Shown here: in pieces, positions 1-5,634 of the stretch
Position numbering within the stretch: the stretch's first letter is position 1
Layout: each line of letters starts with the position of its first letter
Origin: JBOGIG01 sp050742455
GTDB lineage: Bacteria; Actinomycetota; Acidimicrobiia; Acidimicrobiales; JBOGIG01
Reading direction: 5' to 3'
DNA: 7,323 nt
Assembly (NCBI GenBank): GCA_050742455.1
Contig: JBOGIG010000041.1
Span: 1 to 7,323, forward strand
Translations under genes and position numbers: made by a program
Notes under the pieces: generated by a model
What the model saw: only the letters and a program-made list of their open reading frames with translations
What the model was told of the DNA's origin: nothing
The model's database searches: none

Positions 1-28
1 CCCAGAACAGGGCGTGACCCCGCACGGG

Positions 29-34
29 TATGCT
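29..34 (+). promoter_or_regulatory. Possible -10 element of the tRNA-Leu promoter
   Basis: TATGCT lies 9 bases before the first base of the tRNA, a suitable place for a -10 hexamer (five of six match TATAAT apart from the G/C in the middle). No convincing -35 hexamer is seen at 16-18 bases upstream, and the window starts almost there. The call rests on position and similarity only. Confidence 0.4.
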
Positions 35-43
35 GTCGGCTCG

Positions 44-126
44 GCCCGGGTGGTGGAATGGTAGACACGGAGGCCTCAAACGCCTTTGCCTTCACGGGCG
101 TGCGGGTTCGACTCCCGCCCCGGGCA
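44..126 (+). tRNA. tRNA-Leu, anticodon CAA
   Basis: A full cloverleaf can be folded by eye. The acceptor stem is GCCCGGG (44-50) with CCCGGGC (119-125), and A126 is the discriminator. The anticodon stem 70-74/82-86 closes the loop CTCAAAC (75-81), which puts anticodon CAA at 77-79, reading UUG. A long variable arm follows (87-101), as expected of a class II tRNA, then a T stem GCGGG/CCCGC (102-106/114-118) around the loop TTCGACT. Length is 83 bases. CCA is not encoded: A126 is followed by CGTCG. The leucine identity follows from the anticodon and the long variable arm. tRNA-Leu genes are frequent integration sites, which fits the decayed accessory DNA just downstream. Confidence 0.97.
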
Positions 127-140
127 CGTCGACGTCGACG
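127..140. repeat. 14-bp perfect palindrome abutting the tRNA
   Basis: CGTCGACGTCGACG is identical to its own reverse complement and starts at the first base after the tRNA discriminator. It is made of two overlapping GTCGAC units. It has no loop and no T-run, so it is a poor intrinsic terminator. It could be a processing or recombination-related site, or chance in high-G+C DNA. Confidence 0.5.
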
Positions 141-163
141 CCGAAGAAATAGCAGGTCAGGAT

Positions 164-247
164 CGGCTTCGAGCAATTCCTTTCACGCCCCCGTGGATGG
201 TCGACACGATGCTCGATCTGCTCAAGGGCGGGTCCGAGCGCATCGAC
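164..247 (+). pseudogene. Scrap of an Eco57I-type adenine methyltransferase N-terminus
   Basis: Frame 2 reads RAIPFTPPWMVDTMLDLL followed by KGGSERID. The pattern 'TPpwmVd-MLdLl-...-eRID' is what I recall just upstream of the SAM-binding motif I (FLEPACG) in Eco57I-like N6-adenine DNA methyltransferases. Here the expected motif I does not follow: directly after ERID the frame runs into GIY-YIG-like sequence. Nothing else of a methyltransferase (motif I, NPPY) is visible in the window. I therefore read this as a short relic joined by deletion to the next gene's remains. The resemblance is from memory of the family and the fragment is only about 28 residues, so the assignment is tentative. It could alternatively be the native N-terminus of the following remnant. 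Confidence 0.4.
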
Positions 248-812
248 GCCTATGGGCTGGACAACCGTCCGGGGGAGTTGAAGGTCGGGCAAACCACTCG
301 CGACGTGAAGAGGCGTGTCGAGGAGCAAACCAAGACCGCTCGTTAGCACCCGAGGATTCACCTCGACGAATCGGCGGCCCGCGAGGATGGATGGTTCCTA
401 CGTGACTCCGACGTTCGTGACGATTGAAACTCAAGGGTTTTGTGAATACCGAACTGGAGTGGATGCGGTGCTCGGTCGACGACGTACTTACTGCGATCAC
501 CGAGCTACGGACCGGTCTGAGGCTGTCTGGCATCCATCACGAGACTTCTCGATCTCCGCCCAGGCCGGTTCGGACCCTTCGCTGGCCGATCCATCGAACT
601 CCCTTGTCTAATTCGGGCCTTTTCAGGATCTCCTGGGCCGCGGCCGGGCCGGAAACATCAAAGCCAAAAACGAGTGGCTCCACACAACGAACTGGGACCT
701 GGTGATCTTCGACGAGTACCAATTCGGCGCTTGGCGGGAGGCTGCAAGTGAGTTGTTCGAGGGCGAGGAAATCGCCCAGGCCAGGAAGGAGATCGCCGCC
801 GAGTACGGATAC
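248..812 (+). pseudogene. Broken GIY-YIG plus DEAD-like helicase gene (restriction-type)
   Basis: Three pieces in three frames read as one degraded protein. Frame 2 (248-423) gives AYGLDN then GELKVGQTTRDVKRRVEEQ, the look of a T5orf172/MUG113-type GIY-YIG domain. It is cut by a TAG at 344-346, continues as IHLDESAAREDGWFLRDSDV, and meets TGA at 425-427. Frame 1 (424 to about 540) continues with GFVNTELEWMRCSVDDVLTA. Frame 3 (624 to about 812) gives QDLLGRGRAGNIKAKNEW and NWDLVIFDEY, a helicase motif II (Walker B DExx) followed by GAWREA. The helicase motif I P-loop (GKT), expected between the second and third pieces, is missing, so a deletion at about 540-624 is likely. The C-terminal helicase half is absent. 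Proteins of this type occur in restriction-modification-like islands beside adenine methyltransferases, which fits the scrap just upstream. Two stops, at least two frame changes and lost domains make function impossible. Confidence 0.6.
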
Positions 813-822
813 TTGACGAGAG

Positions 823-864
823 GCAGGGTAACTTGCCAAGACCTGCTTGGGCAGGGTAACCTGC
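823..864. promoter_or_regulatory. Two copies of a near-palindromic 14-mer: probable autoregulatory operator
   Basis: GCAGGGTAACTTGC (823-836) and GCAGGGTAACCTGC (851-864) differ at a single base and start 28 bases apart. Each is an imperfect inverted repeat (the second matches its own reverse complement at 12 of 14 positions). They flank and overlap the likely promoter of the gene at 870: TTGCCA (833-838) as -35 and TAACCT (857-862) as -10, 18 bases apart. Paired palindromes over a promoter are typical of toxin-antitoxin autoregulation, and the HTH protein encoded at 1099 is an obvious candidate to bind them. Confidence 0.55.
833..862 (+). promoter_or_regulatory. Candidate leaderless promoter of the TA-like pair
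   Basis: TTGCCA (five of six to the -35 consensus) and TAACCT (TAnnnT form) are separated by 18 bases. The -10 ends seven bases before the ATG at 870, which would put the transcription start at or within a base or two of the start codon. No ribosome binding site precedes this ATG, consistent with a leaderless message, a common arrangement in actinomycetes. Confidence 0.45.
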
Positions 865-869
865 ACTCA

Positions 870-1089
870 ATGGAGATCGCGGATGACGCCCGTAGTCACG
901 GCGTCGATGATCTGGACATCGAGCACGCGGTGCGTAACGCCATCCGTGCTCAACCAGGGCCATCGCGACCTCTACATCGGCGCCGACCGGGCCGGCCGGC
1001 TTCTTGAAGTCGTCGTCCTCGATGACGGCGGCCAACTAGTGGCCATCCACGCCATGACGCTTCGACCCAAGTTCTACGAACACCTATAG
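870..1089 (+). pseudogene. Small TA-like gene (toxin side), disrupted by a one-base frameshift
   Basis: Frame 3 from ATG 870 reads MEIADDARSHGVDDLDIEHA then VRNAIR, and the remainder is in frame 1 from about 952: RDLYIGADRAGRLLEVVVLD and then IHAMTLRPKFYEHL, ending at TAG 1087-1089. Joined, they give one protein of about 72 residues. This matches a small actinobacterial family I recognise by pattern (N-terminal 'A..HGv.deDieHAvrn', central 'l.iGpdraGrlLEv.vl', C-terminal 'iHAM.lRpKf'), usually encoded just before a small HTH protein and annotated as a toxin or TA component. The intact partner starts nine bases later. The span is one base too long, so one extra base lies between about 945 and 960 (gctcaaccagggc). 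Either the gene is inactivated or the sequence has an error there; programmed frameshifting is a less likely third option. The biochemical activity of the family is not known to me. Confidence 0.6.
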
Positions 1090-1092
1090 GAG
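1088..1092 (+). promoter_or_regulatory. Ribosome binding site of the HTH antitoxin-like gene
   Basis: AGGAG overlaps the stop codon of the preceding gene and sits six bases before ATG 1099. It fixes that start and couples the two genes translationally. Confidence 0.7.
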
Positions 1093-1098
1093 ACGATC

Positions 1099-1380
1099 AT
1101 GCCTCGTACCCGCGAACAACTTCAGCAGGCCGCAGCAGACGCAGAGCGGTGGCTCGACTCACTTGACCCGGCGGCCATCGCCCTGCCCGATGCCGACGCC
1201 AGCCGTCTGCGCCGTATTGGTGCCGCCGTTCGCGCCTCGGCGGCGAGCCAGGTCGAATTGGCCGATGCCGTTGCCGACGCCCGCGAGCACGGTCACCCTT
1301 GGACGCAGATCGCAGTCATGCTCGGGACCAGCCGACAGGCCGCCCAAGAGCGCTACGGCGAACCGGCTGAGCGCCCATAG
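1099..1380 (+). CDS. Small HTH protein, antitoxin-like partner
   Basis: This is a 93-residue soluble protein. Residues 1-60 are mostly helical and rich in Ala and Asp/Glu (RTREQLQQAAADAERWLDSL, then LRRIGAAVRASAAS). Residues 61-87 form a compact helix-turn-helix ending AREHGHPWTQIAVMLGTSRQ-AAQERYG. The form 'sW.eIg..LGvSrQAAqeRfG' is typical of small actinobacterial regulators encoded directly after the toxin-like family seen at 870. The start is supported by AGGAG at six-base spacing. The gene lies nine bases after the upstream stop, so the two form one transcriptional unit. The HTH protein probably binds the paired 14-mers at 823-864 and represses the operon; this is inference from TA logic, not shown. 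The frame is intact although its partner is broken, so it may survive as an orphan regulator. No specific family name can be given with certainty. Confidence 0.75.
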   Translation: MPRTREQLQQAAADAERWLDSLDPAAIALPDADASRLRRIGAAVRASAASQVELADAVADAREHGHPWTQIAVMLGTSRQAAQERYGEPAERP

Positions 1381-1629
1381 AACGATCCCCAGCCGGGAGC
1401 CACTCGGGCCCCGGGGACCTGAGGGCGGCCGGTGCCGGTACTGGTACGAGATCTCGATTCCCGCCAGGGTTGACCATCAGTTGGGGGGGGCAATTGCCCT
1501 AGCCTGGTATTGCAAACCACGTACCATCACCGAAATTGACCTGAATGTGACCGTTTCCACCTGCCGCCGCCCCCATCCTGGAGACCCACGTCCTTTCCGG
1601 CGTTTGAACCGACTGTTCGGACCACCTAG
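1381..1629. other. Non-coding stretch with palindromes and a G8 run
   Basis: No convincing gene lies here. Visible elements are CCCCGGGG (1409-1416), CGAGATCTCG (1447-1456), a G8 homopolymer (1483-1490) running into the 12-bp perfect palindrome GGGCAATTGCCC (1488-1499), and CACCTAGGTG (1623-1632), which spans the GTG start of the transporter gene. TCGATTCCCGCC (1454-1465) resembles a tRNA T arm. The stretch should contain the terminator of the TA-like pair and the promoter or leader of the ECF operon. I looked for TPP, cobalamin and FMN riboswitch landmarks because ECF importers often carry them, and saw no convincing match. Confidence 0.5.
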
Positions 1630-3879
1630 GTGACGGCTCGGCAAGGATTGTTGACCGTCTCTGAGTCACCATCGGAGGCTCCCGTCCGGGGTCGAGGTGA
1701 GGGGACTTCCCGACCCGCCAAGGGTCGCCTGGGACCGACCGAGATCGCCGAGTGCGCCATCATGGCCGACGTGGCCATGGGCTTGGCCCTACTCGGCCGG
1801 TTCGTGCCCGGCGGCTACCTGCTCCTGGCCGCCTCGGTCGTCCCCTTTGCCACCTTGGCCTATCGATACCGCCTGCGGACTGTCATGGTTGCGGCGTCTT
1901 GTGCGGCGATCGTGGGCTTCCTGGTGGGGCGTCAGATCTTGTCGGCTGAAATGATCGGCCTTGCCGCCCTGGGGTGGGGAATAGGGATGCCGTTGCGAAG
2001 AGGTTGGGGCACGGCCCGCACCGTCGGCCTGGCTGTTGGCACGACCTGGCTCCCCATAGCCGTGGCCACCGATGCCTTCTTTTTTCTATTCGGGAGCCTT
2101 AGGAGCCTGACCCTGGCCCAATTGAGCGTCACCTGGGGCGGGACGTCACACTTGCTCCGAAAGTTCGGCCACTATTCGTGGCTTCACGGATTGGGCCTGG
2201 ACAAAGTCGCTTCATGGGGCGACAGGGCGGTCAAGTGGATAGTGGTCCACTGGTGGCTCGTGTTTCCCGCCGCCGAATTGGCCATCATTGTGGGATTGGC
2301 CGTGTTGGCACGCGTCCTGGCCCAGAACATCATTGCCCGCTTGTCCAAGGCCATTGGGCCTGCGCCCTTGCCGGACACGAGCCCGGCCGGACTGATTGTT
2401 GCGGATGGCGCCGCGCTGGCCGTCGCGCCGCTGCCTGTGAGCCTGAATGATGTCGAATTTCTCTTTCCCGGGGCAGCCGAGGCAGCGCTGTCTGGGGCCA
2501 ACCTGTCGGTGGCTCCGGGTCAACTCGTGGCCGTGGTGGGACCCAACGGGTCGGGCAAGTCGACTCTGGCCCGGATCCTGGGAGGGTCTCCGCCCAGCGC
2601 CGGCCGGGTGCTCAGACCGGGTCGAGCTGGAATGGGCCTTGTTGGCGGCACGGCCATGATCTTCCAACGGCCCGAGAGCCAGGTGTTGGGCGCCCGAGTG
2701 ATAGATGATCTGGCCTGGGGCGCCGCCATAGGCCAGACCCCCGATTCAGCAGATCTGCTGAGCCGCGTCGGGCTGGAAGGGTTTGAAAGCAGGGAGACCG
2801 CCACGCTGTCCGGGGGGGAACTACAGCGGCTGGCCATTGCATCGGCTCTGGCTCGCAATCCTGGTCTTTTGATCTCGGACGAATCCACGTCCATGTTGGA
2901 CTCGTCGGGACGACACGCTGTCATGGCCGTATTGCGGGCCCTGGCCGATGGTGAGGCCGGGGTGGTCCATGTGACCCATCGGCCCGACGAGGTCAACAGC
3001 GCCGACTTGGTCGTCGAGATGGAGTGCGGTCATCCGACGATACGTTCCCCTGGCCCTGAGGCGCCGGTGGTCTTCCCCATGCCGACCGGACACGATCTTG
3101 CCAACTGGTCCGCCGTTGGGAGGGCTCCTCTGGGTCGCCGTGCCTTCTCTGATCGGGTTCAGCTGGTCGCGCCCGCAGGCCCGGCGCTGGTGCTCGAGGG
3201 AGTGGGGCATGTCTATTCGAGGGGTTCACCGTGGGCCCACCGCGCCCTGCAGGGGATCGACTTGACGATCGGCCCGGGCGAGGCGGTATTGGTGGCCGGT
3301 CACAACGGTTCGGGCAAGTCAACGCTGGCATGGATACTGGCCGGTCTCCTTTCACCCTCAGAAGGAAGAGCCCGGCTGGGCTCGGACGACCTCGCCGCCG
3401 AGCGGGGGAAGGTTGGAATTGCCTTCCAGCATGCCCGGTTGCAGTTGCTCCGTCCCAAGGTGGGTTCGGATGTGGCCATGGGGGCGGGCGGTGATCGCGC
3501 CGCGGCCGACGAGGCCCTGCGCCAAGTTGGACTGGATCCTGCCATCATGTCCGGCCGTTACGTCGATCATCTAAGCGGCGGGGAGCAACGCCGGGTGGCC
3601 CTGGCCGGCCTACTGGTTCAGCGACCGGTGGCTCTGGTCCTCGACGAGCCATTGGCCGGGCTGGACGCTCGATCCCAAGACGAACTGTTGGATATCCTGG
3701 CCCGCCTGCGCAGCACGGAAGGTATGGCCACGGTGATCGTGTCCCACGATCTTGATGAGCCGGCTCGGCTAGCCGATCGCCTGGTGGTAATAGGTGCGGG
3801 CCAGGTCCAGGACGACACCGATGTCATGGACGCCGATCATGTTCGCCGGCTCGTGACAAATTTTGAAAGGCCGGGGTGA
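1630..3879 (+). CDS. ECF transporter fusion: S-like membrane domain plus two ATPase domains
   Basis: The 749-residue protein combines a membrane substrate-binding-like domain and both energising ATPases of an energy-coupling-factor importer. After a polar tail (about 1-36), hydrophobic segments lie near 37-57, 60-78, 83-101, 106-122, 130-155 and 203-232. ATPase domain 1 (about 269-465) has Walker A GPNGSGKST (304-312), Q-loop Gln346, signature LSGGE (393-397), Walker B Asp417-Glu418 and switch His450. Domain 2 (about 522-735) has GHNGSGKST (557-565), LSGGE (648-652), Asp672-Glu673 and His706. All catalytic residues are present in both, so both sites look competent; the Pro-to-His change in the second P-loop is tolerated in ABC proteins. 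The layout matches mycobacterial Rv2326c, with its EcfT partner Rv2325c next to it, as here. The substrate is unknown. The start is uncertain: GTG 1630 lacks a clear ribosome binding site, TTG 1648 or 1651 and ATG 1762 are alternatives, and the last would clip the first membrane helix. Confidence 0.88.
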   Translation: MTARQGLLTVSESPSEAPVRGRGEGTSRPAKGRLGPTEIAECAIMADVAMGLALLGRFVPGGYLLLAASVVPFATLAYRYRLRTVMVAASCAAIVGFLVGRQILSAEMIGLAALGWGIGMPLRRGWGTARTVGLAVGTTWLPIAVATDAFFFLFGSLRSLTLAQLSVTWGGTSHLLRKFGHYSWLHGLGLDKVASWGDRAVKWIVVHWWLVFPAAELAIIVGLAVLARVLAQNIIARLSKAIGPAPLPDTSPAGLIVADGAALAVAPLPVSLNDVEFLFPGAAEAALSGANLSVAPGQLVAVVGPNGSGKSTLARILGGSPPSAGRVLRPGRAGMGLVGGTAMIFQRPESQVLGARVIDDLAWGAAIGQTPDSADLLSRVGLEGFESRETATLSGGELQRLAIASALARNPGLLISDESTSMLDSSGRHAVMAVLRALADGEAGVVHVTHRPDEVNSADLVVEMECGHPTIRSPGPEAPVVFPMPTGHDLANWSAVGRAPLGRRAFSDRVQLVAPAGPALVLEGVGHVYSRGSPWAHRALQGIDLTIGPGEAVLVAGHNGSGKSTLAWILAGLLSPSEGRARLGSDDLAAERGKVGIAFQHARLQLLRPKVGSDVAMGAGGDRAAADEALRQVGLDPAIMSGRYVDHLSGGEQRRVALAGLLVQRPVALVLDEPLAGLDARSQDELLDILARLRSTEGMATVIVSHDLDEPARLADRLVVIGAGQVQDDTDVMDADHVRRLVTNFERPG
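3865..3870 (+). promoter_or_regulatory. Ribosome binding site of ecfT inside the upstream gene
   Basis: GAAAGG lies five bases before GTG 3876, within the last codons of the ATPase gene. It supports the GTG start with its GTGA overlap, rather than the internal ATG at 4050. Confidence 0.6.
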
Positions 3880-4802
3880 TCGGACCGGACTCGGGTGGAC
3901 GGGTGGGCGAAGCCGCGCCGGCTGACGGGGGGCCGGTTGACGGGGGGCCGATTGACGGGGCGCCGGTCGACGCTCCGGCGGTTGGTCGCCCAACGCCCCG
4001 GCGGCGCCGCCCCAGCGGTGGTCGTCGCTCGGCCGCCGACCTTCATTTCATGCGCTACCTGCCTGGGAGCTCGGTCATTCACCGCCTGTGGGCGGGGACC
4101 AAGCTCATCGCCGTGGCGCTGTTCAGTTTGGCCATTTCCCTAAACCCCACGTGGTCGGCGGAAGGTATTTTGGCGCTTTCCCTGGTTGGAGTCATTCTTA
4201 TCGGCCGCATCCCCTGGTCGGTTGCTCCCCGGGTGCCAGTGTGGTTCCTGGTTGCCGTGGCCATTTCTGGCTTGCTGACCCTCGAAGCCGGAGGGCCACC
4301 CACCCTGCGGTTGGGTCATGTGGCTCTGGGCCTGGGAGGTGTCGGACTTTGGGCTCTGTATCTGGCCATGACCGTAGAGCTGCTCCTGGCCTCAGCTGTG
4401 ATCGGATGGACGACCCCTCTGGCCGATCTGGCTCCGGCTCTCGGCCGCTTGTTGTCCCCCTTGGCCCGCTTGCGCCTGCCCATTGATGAGGTGGTGGTGG
4501 CGGTTGCGTTGAGCGTGCGCTGCCTTCCGCTGTTGATCGACGAGCTGAGAATCCTGGTGGCAGCCCGACGGGCTCGGGGTGGTCCCCTTCCGCGTGACTT
4601 GCGGGGTGTGATTGGCGAAGCGGCCGATCTCCTTTCCGCCGTCCTGGCCACCTCGGCCCGCCGGGCCCGGGAGATGGGGGCAGCCATTCAGGCACGGGGA
4701 GGACTGGACCATGCCGTGCGGCGTGGCGACGGGCCCGGCTTGATCGACGCCGTGGCAATGGTGGCAGCACTGGGCATTGCCGCCGCCATGATCATGGTTT
4801 GA
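3876..4802 (+). CDS. ecfT: EcfT transmembrane coupling subunit of the ECF importer
   Basis: This 308-residue CbiQ/EcfT-family protein transmits ATPase movement to the S component in the membrane. The EcfT core starts near residue 56 (FMRYLPGSSVIHRLWAGTKL), followed by hydrophobic segments around 75-89, 97-110, 119-136, 150-176 and 288-306. The cytoplasmic part carries the two Ala-Arg-Gly coupling motifs that dock onto the two ATPases, at 233-235 (RRARGG) and 273-275 (IQARGG). GTG overlaps the upstream stop (GTGA), so the two proteins are translationally coupled and probably made in step. The first 55 residues are an unusual tail: four 15-base repeats encode a (A/V/I)DGGP-like array at residues 16-35, then an Arg/Pro-rich stretch (40-52). 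Core EcfT proteins lack such a tail. An ATG at 4050 (residue 59) would remove it but has no good ribosome binding site. The family call is secure; the substrate is not known. Confidence 0.9.
   Translation: MIGPDSGGRVGEAAPADGGPVDGGPIDGAPVDAPAVGRPTPRRRRPSGGRRSAADLHFMRYLPGSSVIHRLWAGTKLIAVALFSLAISLNPTWSAEGILALSLVGVILIGRIPWSVAPRVPVWFLVAVAISGLLTLEAGGPPTLRLGHVALGLGGVGLWALYLAMTVELLLASAVIGWTTPLADLAPALGRLLSPLARLRLPIDEVVVAVALSVRCLPLLIDELRILVAARRARGGPLPRDLRGVIGEAADLLSAVLATSARRAREMGAAIQARGGLDHAVRRGDGPGLIDAVAMVAALGIAAAMIMV
3921..3980 (+). repeat. Four tandem 15-bp repeats inside ecfT
   Basis: The units are GCTGACGGGGGGCCG (3921-3935), GTTGACGGGGGGCCG (3936-3950), ATTGACGGGGCGCCG (3951-3965) and GTCGACGCTCCGGCG (3966-3980). 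The first three differ at only a few positions; the fourth is diverged. The unit is a whole number of codons, so copy-number change keeps the frame. The encoded units are ADGGP, VDGGP, IDGAP and VDAPA. Confidence 0.85.
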
Positions 4803-4834
4803 GCCGGCGACCCAGGGTCTTGGCCTGAATACCA

Positions 4835-4868
4835 CCGGGGACCGGCACAGCCTGTGACCGCGCCCCGG
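4835..4868. terminator. Candidate terminator hairpin after the ECF operon
   Basis: CCGGGG (4835-4840) pairs with CCCCGG (4863-4868), and inside it CACAG (4846-4850) faces CTGTG (4852-4856). There is no T-run after it, so it is at best an atypical (L-shaped) terminator. It lies just downstream of the ecfT stop. Confidence 0.35.
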
Positions 4869-4876
4869 GCTCTTGG

Positions 4877-4894
4877 CCCTTCCCGAAGGAGGGG
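4877..4894. terminator. Hairpin between convergent genes
   Basis: CCCTTCC (4877-4883), loop CGAA, GGAGGGG (4888-4894) form a seven-pair stem with one G-T pair. It ends at the base next to the stop codon of the minus-strand hydrolase gene, so it could end transcription from both sides. No U-tract is seen. Confidence 0.4.
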
Positions 4895-5584
4895 TCAGGA
4901 TTGGTAGTTGCCTTGTTGCAGGTCAACGAGGAATGGATTCACGCGGCGCTCTCGACCGACTGTGGTGGTAGGCCCGTGGCCGGGCAGCACCTGGATATCG
5001 TCGTCGAGCGGAAGAATCTTGTCGACCATGGACTCCATGAGATCCACCATCGAACCACCGGGAAGGTCGGTGCGACCGATACTCCCGGCGAAGAGATGGT
5101 CCCCGCTGAACATGACGGGTGAGCCGTCGTCGGCATCGAGGAGCAGGCACACCGAACCTCGGGTGTGGCCCGGAGTGTGGAGGGCCCTGAATACCAAGCC
5201 GGCCCCCCGAACCACCTGTCCGTCGTCGAGGCTCTCGATGATCTCGGGCGGTCTAAGGTCCAACTGCGATTGATCCAGGTACTGGGCGAAGCCGGCGCTG
5301 GCTCCCACCGGATCGACCAGCATGTGCCGGTCGGCGTCGTGGATGTGCACCGGTGTCGGGTTCGGTTGGGCGTGGACCACGGTGGAGATGCCACCCACGT
5401 GGTCGAGGTGGCCGTGGGTGGAGATGACGGCCGCCAGCCTCAGATCGTGCTCGGCCAGTCGGGCCAGAATGGCGGCGGGGTCCGGCGGAGCGTCGATGAG
5501 TACACATTCCCCGGAGGAGTTGTCCGGGATTACGATCCAGGCGTTGGTCTCGGCCACCCACAGGCTCAAACTCTCTATCCGCAT
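4895..5584 (-). CDS. MBL-fold metallohydrolase, glyoxalase II/YcbL-like
   Basis: This 229-residue soluble hydrolase has the metallo-beta-lactamase fold, which typically holds two metal ions and cleaves thioesters or related bonds. Numbering from the preferred ATG, the metal motif THGHLDH gives His57, His59, Asp61 and His62. Further ligands are His140 (HTPGHTRGSVC), Asp162 (FSGDHLF) and His203 (PGHGPTT). The stretch GSIGRTDLPGGS (168-178) followed by PGHGPTTTVGRERRVNPFL is characteristic of the YcbL-like branch of hydroxyacylglutathione hydrolases. Its natural substrate cannot be told; actinomycetes generally use mycothiol rather than glutathione. The start is chosen at ATG 5584 because AAGG (5594-5597 on the minus strand) is suitably spaced for it, while the upstream GTG at 5593 directly touches that site. 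The gene is divergent from the coiled-coil gene at 5635 and converges on ecfT. Confidence 0.88.
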   Translation of the reverse strand: MRIESLSLWVAETNAWIVIPDNSSGECVLIDAPPDPAAILARLAEHDLRLAAVISTHGHLDHVGGISTVVHAQPNPTPVHIHDADRHMLVDPVGASAGFAQYLDQSQLDLRPPEIIESLDDGQVVRGAGLVFRALHTPGHTRGSVCLLLDADDGSPVMFSGDHLFAGSIGRTDLPGGSMVDLMESMVDKILPLDDDIQVLPGHGPTTTVGRERRVNPFLVDLQQGNYQS

Positions 5585-5620
5585 ACAGGGCACCTTATTA
5601 CCTGCCCCGACAGCGAGACC

Positions 5621-5626
5621 TAGACT
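5621..5626 (+). promoter_or_regulatory. Candidate -10 of the coiled-coil gene/pdtaR operon
   Basis: TAGACT (TAnnnT form) ends eight bases before ATG 5635, and no ribosome binding site precedes that ATG, suggesting a leaderless message. A -35 is not clear; TTACCT at 5598-5603 is at the right distance but a poor match. The 50-base divergent gap 5585-5634 must also hold the promoter of the hydrolase gene. Confidence 0.35.
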
Positions 5627-5634
5627 CCTTCGTC

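Noticed and set aside
58..405. Open frame of 115 codons starting inside the tRNA
   Set aside because: It begins within the tRNA-Leu gene and is Arg-rich low-complexity sequence; the protein-like signal in this region is in frame 2.
702..1007. Single 101-codon gene in frame 3
   Set aside because: It is an accidental read-through from the helicase remnant into the first half of the TA-like gene; the promoter-like repeats and ATG 870 lie inside it, and the end after about 952 is out of frame with the family.
1381..1629. Riboswitch (TPP, cobalamin or FMN) upstream of the ECF operon
   Set aside because: GCCACTC and ACCTGAG faintly recall cobalamin and TPP boxes, but the accompanying conserved segments and stems could not be found by eye. 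A covariance scan would settle it.
1163..1633. 156-codon open frame overlapping the HTH gene
   Set aside because: It is a shadow of the real frame at 1099-1380, with Pro/Arg-rich composition and no ribosome binding site; it then runs through the non-coding stretch.
2184..3548. Several long minus-strand open frames opposite the ECF ATPase gene
   Set aside because: They mirror the codon bias of a high-G+C gene on the plus strand, and none carries recognisable motifs, while the plus strand encodes complete ABC motifs.
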